This document shows, in pieces, positions 1 through 5,176 of a stretch of 5,176 nucleotides of DNA; positions within the stretch are counted from its first letter, which is position 1, and the number at the start of each line of letters is the position of its first letter. A model generated the notes under the pieces. The model was not told the DNA's origin. It saw nothing but the letters and a program-made list of their open reading frames with translations, and made no database searches. The position numbers and the translations under genes are program-made. Origin of the DNA: an uncultured Clostridia bacterium (lineage in GTDB: Bacteria > Bacillota > Dehalobacteriia > UBA4068 > JAAVYR01); NCBI GenBank assembly GCA_946562005.1, contig CAMNVD010000084.1:1-5176 (forward strand), written 5' to 3'.

Positions 1-401
1 TGTGGCACATATTGGTCAGCGCTGACAGAGGGCATTTTTCCATTAACCAGATAAAGCCAGCCGCTTTCTGGTCCTTTTTCAAACTGAGCAATGCCATCAA
101 TATTGGTTACGTAGCCGCTGCTGCAAATTATCGGGAAGTTCTTTTCTTTACCCAATGCTTCAAGCAATGCAAGGGCGGATTTTCCTTCTATCGGAACAGT
201 GGCCATATATTGATGTTCCTCTGTTTCTGCTGTTCCTGGTACGGTTACGATTAAAACAGCGCTATCCTGCTGAGATACGGTCTGGTCTGGAGAATGCTTG
301 TCCTTTTGCTCATTACCGCAGCCAAATAGAGGTAAGGCAAGCAATAAAATAATAAAACAAGTTAGACAGTATTTTTTTCTTAGGGGTGTGAAATGATACA
401 T
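1..401 (-). CDS. DUF4430-type lipoprotein, 3' end cut by window edge
   Basis: A minus-strand reading frame stays open for 133 codons from an ATG at 401 to the window edge, so only the N-terminal part is visible. It opens with basic residues (R8, K9, K10), a hydrophobic stretch (about 12-26) and a lipobox LPLFGC with the predicted lipidated cysteine at residue 28. This predicts an exported protein anchored to the outer face of the membrane. A short polar linker follows. Residues about 48-133 resemble the DUF4430 (transcobalamin C-terminal-like) fold: a V-x-V strand, an SALALLEALG helix, a GYVTNIDGI segment and the signature GPESGWLYLVNG (110-121). The start is supported by AAAGGAGT about 10 bases upstream. 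It lies 29 bases after the ychF stop with no terminator between them, so co-transcription is likely. Relatives often sit near cobalamin or ECF-type uptake genes or carry adhesion modules; the ligand here cannot be stated. The family call is from motif recall, not a search. Confidence 0.8.
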   Translation of the reverse strand, partial: MYHFTPLRKKYCLTCFIILLLALPLFGCGNEQKDKHSPDQTVSQQDSAVLIVTVPGTAETEEHQYMATVPIEGKSALALLEALGKEKNFPIICSSGYVTNIDGIAQFEKGPESGWLYLVNGKMPSVSADQYVP

Positions 402-430
402 AGATTGATTACTCCTTTGCTGTTAGATGA

Positions 431-1525
431 TCAAACATTAAAGCGGAAAAAGATAATATCTCCATCGTTGACGATATACTCTTTGCCTTCGGAACGGACG
501 AGGCCCTTTTCTTTAGCCTTTACCATTGAGCCGCAGGCCATGAGGTCGTCATAAGAAACGGTCTCTGCCCGGATAAAGCCTCGTTCAAAGTCGCTGTGGA
601 TTTTTCCAGCGGCGCCTGGGGCTTTTGTTCCCTTTTTGATGGTCCAGGCTTTTACTTCCATGGGACCTGCTGTGAGGAAGCTAATGAGGCCCAATAATGC
701 ATAACTTACCTGCACTAGTCGGTCTAGTCCAGATTGTTCGATGCCCATTTCAGCAAGGAATAGGGCTTTTTCTTCTGGTTCTAGTTCGGCGATGTCCTGT
801 TCTAGTTGGGCGCAAATGGGCAGCACTTGGGCATTTTCCTTATCTGCCTGCTGTTTTAAGGCAGCGAAAAACGGGTTGTCCTTGGCATAGTCTTTAAAAC
901 CCGCTTCATCCATATTGGCAGCATATAGCATGGGTTTGATGGTGAGCAGGGAGATAGGCGCAAGGAGTGCTTTCTCTTCCTCAGTGTAATCTAAGCTACG
1001 AGCGGGAAGTCCTTGTTCTAAGGTGTCCTTCACACGTTTTAACAGCTCGATTTCGCCGGCGAGGGATTTATCACCTTTTAGCATTTTGGTGGCTTTATCC
1101 AGGCGCTTTTCTACTGTTTCCATGTCGGCGAAAACTAATTCTAAGTTAATGGTTTCCATATCCCGCACAGGGTCGATGTTGCCCTCTACGTGGACGATAT
1201 TATCGTCTTGGAAGCAACGCACTACGTGAACGATGGCGTCTACCTCACGAATGTGGGAGAGGAATTTATTGCCTAAGCCTTCGCCTCGGCTGGCTCCCTT
1301 TACCAGGCCTGCAATATCTACGAACTCAATAACAGCAGGAACGACTTTTTCTGGATTATAAAGTTCTGCTAGCTTATCCAACCGTTCGTCAGGAACGGAT
1401 ACCATGCCCACATTGGGGTCGATGGTGCAAAAAGGATAGTTTGCAGATTCTGCGCCGGCATTGGTGATGGCGTTAAACAAGGTGCTTTTTCCTACATTAG
1501 GAAGGCCTACGATGCCTAATTTCAT
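431..1525 (-). CDS. ychF: Redox-regulated/ribosome-binding ATPase YchF (OLA1 family)
   Basis: The 364-residue product has the usual length and full architecture of YchF/OLA1, an Obg-related P-loop protein that prefers ATP to GTP and associates with ribosomes in the cytoplasm. Visible motifs are the P-loop GLPNVGKST (7-15), the conserved YPFCTIDPN segment (30-38), the Walker B/G3 DIAGL (70-74) followed by VKGASRGEGLGN (75-86), and NMDE (204-207) in place of the GTPase NKxD, which is the basis of ATP preference in this family. A helical coiled-coil insertion spans about 130-230. A C-terminal TGS domain runs from about 280 to 362 and ends in DGDIIFFRFNV. The start is set by AAAGGAGAT about 10 bases upstream. 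A strong promoter lies about 90 bases upstream, and a lipoprotein gene follows 29 bases downstream. No frameshift or missing motif was seen. The gene is a conserved housekeeping locus and gives little information about lifestyle. Confidence 0.97.
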   Translation of the reverse strand: MKLGIVGLPNVGKSTLFNAITNAGAESANYPFCTIDPNVGMVSVPDERLDKLAELYNPEKVVPAVIEFVDIAGLVKGASRGEGLGNKFLSHIREVDAIVHVVRCFQDDNIVHVEGNIDPVRDMETINLELVFADMETVEKRLDKATKMLKGDKSLAGEIELLKRVKDTLEQGLPARSLDYTEEEKALLAPISLLTIKPMLYAANMDEAGFKDYAKDNPFFAALKQQADKENAQVLPICAQLEQDIAELEPEEKALFLAEMGIEQSGLDRLVQVSYALLGLISFLTAGPMEVKAWTIKKGTKAPGAAGKIHSDFERGFIRAETVSYDDLMACGSMVKAKEKGLVRSEGKEYIVNDGDIIFFRFNV

Positions 1526-1621
1526 ATATCTTTACATCTCCTTTATTTTCAAGGGTTTATTGTATTGATTGGTTCATGTTTTAGCGGCCTTAGATTAACT
1601 GAGGTTTTACATAATAAACAT

Positions 1622-1650
1622 ATTATACCATAACAGTGCTTTTTTCTCAA
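1622..1650 (-). promoter_or_regulatory. SigA-type promoter of ychF with extended -10
   Basis: Read on the minus strand, TTGAGA (1650-1645) is separated by exactly 17 bases from a perfect TATAAT (1627-1622). TGG immediately before the -10 makes an extended -10 element. Transcription would start near 1615 and give a 5' leader of about 90 nt before the ychF ATG. That leader holds a six-codon ATG...TAA mini-ORF (MNQSIQ) and only a weak CCTCAG/CTAAGG stem, and no riboswitch class was recognised. This is the best promoter match in the window. Confidence 0.8.
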
Positions 1651-1745
1651 TAGAAACTGGAGTGATCGGGGTAGTAGTTCCTTTTTATAAAACGGATTGT
1701 AGTCGGTATATTCTTTGGTGGTGTTTACCGCTTTGTATTGATTTT

Positions 1746-2435
1746 TTATAAGATATCAAACATCATAAATCCAATGGTATTGATAGCAAGATTGGCGCAG
1801 CCGTGGACTAGCCAGGAGCAAAGGATGGTGTCATATTGTTCATCCAGCCAAAGAAAGAACAGACCTGCTAGAAATAGTCCGGCCAGGGCTAAAAAGAACA
1901 TCCATAGTGGAAACCAGCCTAATAAGATGGCTACATGATAAAGGGAAAATGTGGCGGCGGAAAATAGCGCTGCTTGTCTCTTTCCCCAGGCGGCGGCCAG
2001 TGGAAAATAAGCCATCCCACGAAAGAAAAATTCCTCTAAAAAAGAATTTATCACAGAGATGTAAATGGCTACAAAAATGAAATTTTCCTTGTTAACCGCT
2101 AGATTGTCCTGTAAAAGGGCGGCAATACTTGGTAAATCTATAAAAGCAGCAAAAAGAAAATAGGCGCCAATGATAACCCCATAAACTCCGATGCCCCAAA
2201 ACAAACAATATAAAAGTGGCTTTCCTTGGGGAATGCTGCAAAATCCCAGAGAAATTTTGGGTTTATGAAACCAAAAATAAAGAATTGGCAGCAAGGCAAA
2301 CAAGAATAGTTTTATGATAGATTTTCCCAGGTACCCTGGTTGCAAAAGGGTTTCTACCCAAAACATGATGAGGCAACTAATGAAAATGAGCAGCGGTAAA
2401 ATTGTTTTTAGGTTTGTACGTTCTTTTATTTTCAT
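1746..2435 (-). CDS. CPBP-family intramembrane glutamic metalloprotease (CAAX/Abi type)
   Basis: The 229-residue hydrophobic protein has several membrane segments, clearest at about 10-28, 40-56, 74-98, 116-132, 150-170 and 176-195. It carries the CPBP (CAAX protease and bacteriocin-processing, Abi) catalytic motifs: EExxxR as E134-E135-FFF-R139, FxxxH as F163-SLY-H167, and a third motif H211-GCA-N215 near the C-terminus. All expected catalytic residues are present, so the enzyme is probably active inside the membrane. Relatives act as type II CAAX-like prenyl proteases, bacteriocin self-immunity proteins or regulators of membrane proteins; no bacteriocin gene is visible, so the substrate is unknown. 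The start is supported by AAAAGGAA about 10 bases upstream of the ATG at 2435. It is divergent from the sigma factor operon, and no convincing terminator separates it from ychF. A link to anti-sigma cleavage is possible but rests only on the shared control region. Confidence 0.9.
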   Translation of the reverse strand: MKIKERTNLKTILPLLIFISCLIMFWVETLLQPGYLGKSIIKLFLFALLPILYFWFHKPKISLGFCSIPQGKPLLYCLFWGIGVYGVIIGAYFLFAAFIDLPSIAALLQDNLAVNKENFIFVAIYISVINSFLEEFFFRGMAYFPLAAAWGKRQAALFSAATFSLYHVAILLGWFPLWMFFLALAGLFLAGLFFLWLDEQYDTILCSWLVHGCANLAINTIGFMMFDIL

Positions 2436-2505
2436 ACGTGTAGAGTTCCTTTTTGATGATAAATGGGCGTTAGCTATTTTTCCCCAGAGGGAGAAAGATA
2501 TTTTT

Positions 2506-2534
2506 AGTATAGCAAAATTTTTAGGGTAGTGGTA
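2506..2534 (-). promoter_or_regulatory. Candidate promoter of the CPBP gene (extended -10)
   Basis: On the minus strand TGC precedes TATACT (2511-2506), giving an extended -10 with one mismatch in the hexamer. The -35 position at 17-base spacing (TACCAC, 2534-2529) matches poorly, so activity would rest on the extended -10. The leader from about 2499 contains a short imperfect stem (TTTCTCC/GGGGAAA with a 4-base loop, 2496-2479). The element overlaps the promoter predicted for the opposite strand. Confidence 0.45.
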
Positions 2535-2538
2535 TAAA
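2510..2538 (+). promoter_or_regulatory. Candidate promoter of the sigma factor operon (extended -10)
   Basis: TGG precedes TATAAA (2533-2538), an extended -10 with one hexamer mismatch. The TGGTATAA core is shared with the ychF promoter. At 17-base spacing the -35 is TAGCAA (2510-2515), only three matches to TTGACA. Predicted initiation is near 2545, just before an inverted repeat. It looks like a housekeeping promoter; no convincing ECF-type GGAAC/CGTC pair was found that would show autoregulation, although a group-specific motif could be missed. Confidence 0.5.
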
Positions 2539-2549
2539 AGAAAAAAAGA

Positions 2550-2582
2550 AATCTATTTTTGAAGCCTGAATGAAAATAGATT
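2550..2582. repeat. Perfect 10-bp inverted repeat between promoter and sigma gene
   Basis: AATCTATTTT (2550-2559) is the exact reverse complement of AAAATAGATT (2573-2582), separated by 13 bases. In RNA two more U-G/G-U pairs could close the stem and leave a 9-base loop. It starts about 5 bases after the predicted transcription start. It could be a dyad operator for a repressor, or a 5' hairpin affecting mRNA stability or leader translation. No U-tract follows it on the plus strand, so it is not a terminator for the operon. Confidence 0.6.
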
Positions 2583-2629
2583 CGTTATATCAGTGTAAGG
2601 GAAACGGGGGTGAGTATAAGCGCATATGA
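2570..2629 (+). other. Possible 19-codon leader ORF overlapping the sigma factor start
   Basis: ATG at 2570 opens a 19-codon frame, MKIDSLYQCKGNGGEYKRI, whose TGA (2627-2629) overlaps the sigma ATG (2626-2628) as ATGA, the classic arrangement for translational coupling. Its start lies in the loop of the 2550-2582 inverted repeat. Against it, no Shine-Dalgarno is visible upstream and such short frames arise easily by chance. It is recorded as a candidate regulatory leader, not as an established gene. Confidence 0.2.
2606..2613 (+). promoter_or_regulatory. Ribosome binding site of the sigma factor gene, unusually distant
   Basis: GGGGGTGA matches the anti-Shine-Dalgarno complement GGAGGTGA with one mismatch but ends 12 bases before the ATG, longer than usual. 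No other in-frame start is available upstream because TAA at 2617-2619 closes the frame. The loose spacing suggests modest initiation or help from coupling to the leader frame. Confidence 0.5.
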
Positions 2630-3171
2630 CAAATGAAGATTTCCGTCAGTTGGTGGAGACATACCAGAAGCTTGTATTCACCGTGTGTTATCAGCTGGTC
2701 AAGGATTATCAGGAAGCACAAAATCTTACCCAGGAAACATTTCTCTCGGCTTATCAACATATCGACCGCTGCCAAGTTGCTTACTTAAAGCCATGGTTGG
2801 CTCGTATCGCTACCAATAAAGCGAAAGATTACCTGAAAAGCGCTTATATGCGGCGTGTGCAGCTTAGCGAGGATATAGACGCAGATGTTGGTACGGGAGG
2901 CGTTGGTCGAGACAGGGGCCGGTCGGTGGTGCATTCTCCTGATGATATCTTTCTAGGAAGGGAAGATATCAGGCTGGTAACAGACCAGATTTATCAGCTG
3001 AAGGAGCCGTACTTAAAGGTTTCGGTACTTTATTTTTTACAGGAGAAGAGTGTGACAGAGATTGCGGAGATATTGGGTCGCCCTGTGAAAACAGTGAAAA
3101 CGCAGCTCTACCGAGCAAAAAATATATTAAAGGAATCATTAAAAAAATCTATGCAGGAGGAGGGTGTGTAA
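2626..3171 (+). CDS. ECF-like sigma-70 family RNA polymerase sigma factor
   Basis: The 181-residue product has the two-domain layout of extracytoplasmic-function sigma factors. Region 2 covers about 6-72, with the helix around YQEAQNLTQETFLSAYQ and the conserved WLARIATNKAKDYLK segment (57-71) that contacts core polymerase and the -10. Region 4 covers about 113-170, with a helix-turn-helix (SVTEIAEILGRPVKTVKTQL, 142-161) for -35 recognition. Regions 1 and 3 are absent, as is normal for this group. The linker contains an unusual Gly/Arg-rich stretch (about 88-100). The protein would direct polymerase to a stress or envelope regulon and be held inactive by the anti-sigma factor encoded next. 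Its stop lies 1 base before the next ATG, and the next gene's ribosome binding site is inside its last codons. The start at 2626 is forced by an in-frame TAA at 2617. The ECF subgroup is not assigned. Confidence 0.93.
   Translation: MTNEDFRQLVETYQKLVFTVCYQLVKDYQEAQNLTQETFLSAYQHIDRCQVAYLKPWLARIATNKAKDYLKSAYMRRVQLSEDIDADVGTGGVGRDRGRSVVHSPDDIFLGREDIRLVTDQIYQLKEPYLKVSVLYFLQEKSVTEIAEILGRPVKTVKTQLYRAKNILKESLKKSMQEEGV
3159..3163 (+). promoter_or_regulatory. Ribosome binding site fixing the anti-sigma start
   Basis: GGAGG, within a longer GGAGGAGGG purine run, lies 9 bases before the ATG at 3173. An in-frame GTG at 3164 would touch this Shine-Dalgarno and has no separate one, so ATG 3173 is the better start. 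The site lies inside the 3' end of the sigma gene, which favours coupled synthesis of the pair. Confidence 0.75.
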
Positions 3172-3172
3172 T

Positions 3173-3679
3173 ATGGCAAATCTTTGGCAGGAGGATTTAT
3201 TTGATACGGACGGGCATCTTACGGCGCAGACGCTGATTGCATTTATCCGGTCGGCAGACGCAGAAGATGCAGTAGAATTTGATGAATTGCAGCGATTGGA
3301 AATTGCTGAGCACTTGTCTTTTTGCGACCATTGTATTTTACGTTATACAGAGCTTATGTCTGATGAGCGTTTGCTTGCTCCTTCGGACTTGACAGCGGCT
3401 GCTGTCATACGAGACTTGGAAAAAGAGGCCCGGCAAAGTTATCTCAGCAAGTGGCTATCTATGGCCATGGCGGCAGGTTTTGCCATTCTTTTTTGGGTAG
3501 CAGGGGTATTTTCTCCCAACTTTGCTGACATAGATACGGGATTCTTAACGAATATTGTGGATGGCGCCACGGCTTTTAGCCGGCAAACGGTGGAAATCTC
3601 CACAGAAATCACGGATAGTATGGGGAATTGGGTAGAAAAATTAAATTGGAGAGGGGAACTTTCTCATGGAAAAGAATAG
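3173..3679 (+). CDS. Membrane-anchored zinc-finger anti-sigma factor
   Basis: The 168-residue protein carries the ZAS (zinc-binding anti-sigma, zf-HC2-like) motif HX3CX2C as H47-LSF-C51-DH-C54 in a helical N-terminal cytoplasmic domain. A single membrane span follows at about 94-113 (around SMAMAAGFAILFWVAGVF), with an outer tail of about 55 residues rich in Thr and Ser. ZAS proteins bind the sigma factor made by the preceding gene and keep it from core polymerase until a signal or proteolysis releases it. Position directly after the sigma gene supports that pairing. The upstream part (about 1-40) is acidic, with DLFDTDG and ADAEDAVEFDE. The outer tail is short and shows no recognised sensory domain, so sensing may rely on the two membrane proteins encoded next. 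Its last 14 bases overlap the next gene. Regulated proteolysis is typical of many relatives, but no cleavage site can be named here. Confidence 0.88.
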   Translation: MANLWQEDLFDTDGHLTAQTLIAFIRSADAEDAVEFDELQRLEIAEHLSFCDHCILRYTELMSDERLLAPSDLTAAAVIRDLEKEARQSYLSKWLSMAMAAGFAILFWVAGVFSPNFADIDTGFLTNIVDGATAFSRQTVEISTEITDSMGNWVEKLNWRGELSHGKE

Positions 3680-4214
3680 ATTGTTATTATTTTTGTTTTC
3701 GTTTATACCTGGGGCAGGGCAGATGTATTTGAATATGATGAAAAAGGGCATGGTGCTGATGTCGCTTTTTTGTGGCGTGGCATTTTGCGCAGCTTTTTTC
3801 TACTTTGAATGGCTATTGTTTTTGTTGCCTGTTATTTGGTTTTACAGCTTCTTTGACGCAATAAACAGCGGACATCTTACTTATGAAGAGCGACTAGCGG
3901 CGGATAAGACATTCTTTACGGATATTGACCATATGTTTTCTTCTGATATGAGCGGAATATTGGAAAAAAGCCATCTCTTTTTAGGCGCAATTTTGGTATT
4001 GGCCGGCATTTATTTGCTCTTTAATAATGTGTTTGGCAATCTGATTTGGCGGCTAGACGACTATCTGCCGGGATTACACGGTATTTTTCATAAATTCCCA
4101 ACTTTGCTTGTGGCTATCTTTATTATTGTTTGGGGGATTCGCTTGGTAAAGGGTGGCAAGAAACCAGAGGCTCCTACAGATTTTAAGGAATATGAAGGTG
4201 ACAAACATGAATAA
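3666..4214 (+). CDS. TM2-like multi-pass membrane protein of the sigma operon
   Basis: The 182-residue product begins with a segment resembling the TM2 domain: a hydrophobic helix, then SFIPGAGQMYLNMMKKGMVLM (about 12-32), matching the family's pattern of Pro-Gly, Gly-Gln-x-Tyr and a second helix. Membrane segments are predicted at about 5-22, 28-45, 48-63, 104-121 and 144-160. A polar stretch of about 40 residues (64-103) and a charged tail (162-182) lie outside the membrane. No catalytic motif was seen. GGAGAGGGG with 9-base spacing supports the ATG at 3666, which overlaps the anti-sigma gene by 14 bases. The frame overlaps the next gene by 8 bases, so translation is probably coupled. TM2-like proteins recur beside sigma/anti-sigma pairs in Bacillota, but their biochemical role is not established. 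A sensor, anti-sigma modulator or envelope effector are all possible. Confidence 0.75.
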   Translation: MEKNRLLLFLFSFIPGAGQMYLNMMKKGMVLMSLFCGVAFCAAFFYFEWLLFLLPVIWFYSFFDAINSGHLTYEERLAADKTFFTDIDHMFSSDMSGILEKSHLFLGAILVLAGIYLLFNNVFGNLIWRLDDYLPGLHGIFHKFPTLLVAIFIIVWGIRLVKGGKKPEAPTDFKEYEGDKHE

Positions 4215-5043
4215 AGATTTACAATCGACTGAAAATACAGCGGCAACGATTCCAGAAGCGCCTCGTCAAAAAACAGCAAAAGAATTAAAACATGAGGAAA
4301 AAGAACGTATCCGGCGCTATCGCACTGAAAAACGCATGGAAAAGGCAGAAGAAAAAAACAGTCGTCCAGTGCGGCGTGTGGGGACCTTTACCATGGGGCT
4401 AGCGCTGATTCTTATGGGAGGATTTATTCTTTATTGGTTAGTAAATCCCAACACAATCCCAGCTTTTCTGGTATATTTTGGGCCGTTTATCCTTATTGTG
4501 CTGGGATGTGAAATCCTCTATAACTATTTTCGTTATCAAGGAGCCCATTTTAAGTACGACATCTTAAGCGGTATGATTTGTTTTTTTCTGGTATGCGGTT
4601 GTGCCGGGGTTTCGGTACTCCCTATTGCCTATGAATATTTTGGTCCGGAGCGACAGATGACAGAGTCTCGGCTGGAACAGGAAATCTACAATATCTGCTA
4701 TGAAAAGCTAGAAAACCATGACGATATTGCTAGTCTTTATGTAAACGTGTATTTGGAAGGCGCAACTTATGAAAAGAATATGGCAATTTCCGACATTGCA
4801 GCATTTGACTATGTAGATATTCGGGTGCGTATGAAAGGTCGGTATGATTCGAAAGAGCAGTTTGCTGCTGCTTGCAAGGCTGTGGTTGAAACGATTAATA
4901 CAACGGCTGTGCCATATCGTTATGTTCATTTTGAAACAGCAGATGACGGTGTTTATTCTCTTGGATTCTCTTCAGAGAAATTTAGTCAGCGGCTCTCTAT
5001 CCAGGAGCTAGCTCAGCAGGTGGAAACAGACTCCGACATCTAG
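4207..5043 (+). CDS. LiaI/LiaF-like (DUF5668-like) membrane protein with outer domain
   Basis: The 278-residue protein has three parts. Residues 1-58 are a strongly charged, Lys/Glu/Arg-rich cytoplasmic region, with likely coiled coil about 22-50. Three membrane segments follow at about 60-79, 84-105 and 119-141; the first two (GLALILMGGFILYW...PFILIVLGCEIL) resemble the LiaI/LiaF-like region called DUF5668. Residues about 142-278 form a mixed-charge, probably extracytoplasmic domain with no fold recognised. The chosen ATG (4207) has GAAGGTGA ending 5 bases upstream. An in-frame ATG at 4192 and a GTG at 4153 exist but have poor ribosome binding sites and lie deeper in the preceding gene, so the shorter form is preferred. 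It is the last gene of the operon and is followed by a strong terminator. LiaF-like proteins take part in cell-envelope stress signalling, which fits the context; the specific function is unknown. Confidence 0.75.
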   Translation: MNKDLQSTENTAATIPEAPRQKTAKELKHEEKERIRRYRTEKRMEKAEEKNSRPVRRVGTFTMGLALILMGGFILYWLVNPNTIPAFLVYFGPFILIVLGCEILYNYFRYQGAHFKYDILSGMICFFLVCGCAGVSVLPIAYEYFGPERQMTESRLEQEIYNICYEKLENHDDIASLYVNVYLEGATYEKNMAISDIAAFDYVDIRVRMKGRYDSKEQFAAACKAVVETINTTAVPYRYVHFETADDGVYSLGFSSEKFSQRLSIQELAQQVETDSDI

Positions 5044-5070
5044 TACGGGCTTTGTCCTCCGGTACGAAAG

Positions 5071-5128
5071 AAAATACGTATTACTTCCTAGGTGAAAGGT
5101 AATTGTCGGAAGTAATACGTATTTTTTT
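5071..5128 (+). terminator. Strong intrinsic terminator of the sigma operon
   Basis: An 18-base arm (5071-5088) pairs perfectly with 5108-5125 around a 19-base loop. The right arm runs into TTTTTTT (5122-5128), 28 bases after the stop of the last gene. The stem is AT-rich at the base with GGAAG/CTTCC at the top. Both arms contain the self-complementary AATACGTATT. The minus-strand reading is also followed by a shorter T-rich run, so it may terminate in both directions. Confidence 0.88.
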
Positions 5129-5176
5129 GTACGGCGTGGTATATATGAAATCTCCTATCGAGCTCCAGGGCGACGC
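5129..5176. other. Window-edge remnant with no supportable feature
   Basis: The last 48 bases hold an ATG at 5145 opening a plus frame (MKSPIELQGD...) without a ribosome binding site. Two minus-strand frames also enter from the edge, one ending at 5155 and the other at 5088 inside the terminator hairpin. None can be chosen over the others from so little sequence. Confidence 0.3.

Noticed and set aside
12..352. Plus-strand frames of 80 and 65 codons
   Set aside because: They lie antisense to the lipoprotein gene, which has a lipobox, a ribosome binding site and a recognisable domain; the plus frames have none of these.
697..1229. Plus-strand frames opposite ychF
   Set aside because: Low-complexity antisense shadows of a full-length, intact ychF.
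1660..1745. Terminator after the CPBP gene
   Set aside because: Only a 5-bp CGGTA/TACCG stem and an imperfect CCG-TTTTATAAAA-AGG palindrome are present, and neither is followed by a T-tract.
2541..2582. Minus-strand intrinsic terminator formed by the 2550-2582 hairpin plus the following T-rich tract
   Set aside because: The geometry fits, but the stem has only two G-C pairs and no minus-strand gene lies upstream to be terminated; a role in leftward antisense termination cannot be shown.
2599..2622. GGGAAAC as an ECF autoregulatory -35 element
   Set aside because: The matching -10 would fall at or beyond the sigma start codon, so it cannot drive this gene.
2590..2775. Minus-strand 61-codon frame across the sigma factor start
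   Set aside because: It is antisense to the conserved sigma region 2, with no domain or ribosome binding site.
4708..4929. Minus-strand 73-codon frame
   Set aside because: It is antisense to the outer domain of the last operon gene, and no supporting signals are visible.
5145..5176. Start of a new plus-strand gene (MKSPIELQGD...)
   Set aside because: No Shine-Dalgarno precedes the ATG and only ten complete codons are visible.

Overview
The window reads as chromosomal DNA from a low- to mid-GC member of the Bacillota (Firmicutes). The signs are AGGAGG-type ribosome binding sites before most genes, SigA-like TG-n-TATAAT promoters, a lipobox lipoprotein, and a sigma factor/zinc anti-sigma operon of a type common in that phylum. 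The class cannot be fixed from the sequence alone. No mobile element, CRISPR array, tRNA or rRNA was seen.

Left half (minus strand): a CPBP-family intramembrane protease gene (1746-2435) is followed by a 220-base gap holding a near-consensus promoter. That promoter drives ychF, the conserved ribosome-associated P-loop ATPase (431-1525). The start of a DUF4430-type lipoprotein gene follows 29 bases downstream (401 down to base 1). It has its own Shine-Dalgarno and is cut by the window edge. ychF and the lipoprotein probably share a transcript.

Centre (2436-2625): a 190-base divergent control region. Two predicted extended -10 promoters lie back to back and overlap, one for the CPBP gene and one for the operon to the right. 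Just beyond the rightward start site is a perfect 10-bp inverted repeat. A possible 19-codon leader ORF also ends in an ATGA overlap with the sigma factor start.

Right half (plus strand): a compact four-gene operon (2626-5043) with 1-base spacing or short overlaps. The order is ECF-like sigma factor, membrane-anchored anti-sigma factor with an HX3CX2C zinc motif, a TM2-like multi-pass membrane protein, and a protein with a LiaI/LiaF-like (DUF5668-like) membrane region and a long outer domain. The operon ends in a strong 18-bp hairpin plus U-tract terminator (5071-5128). The most economical reading is an envelope-sensing regulatory module. The anti-sigma factor holds the sigma factor at the membrane, and the two downstream membrane proteins are sensors, modulators or targets. 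The functions of those last two genes are not known from the sequence. The final 48 bases hold no supportable feature.
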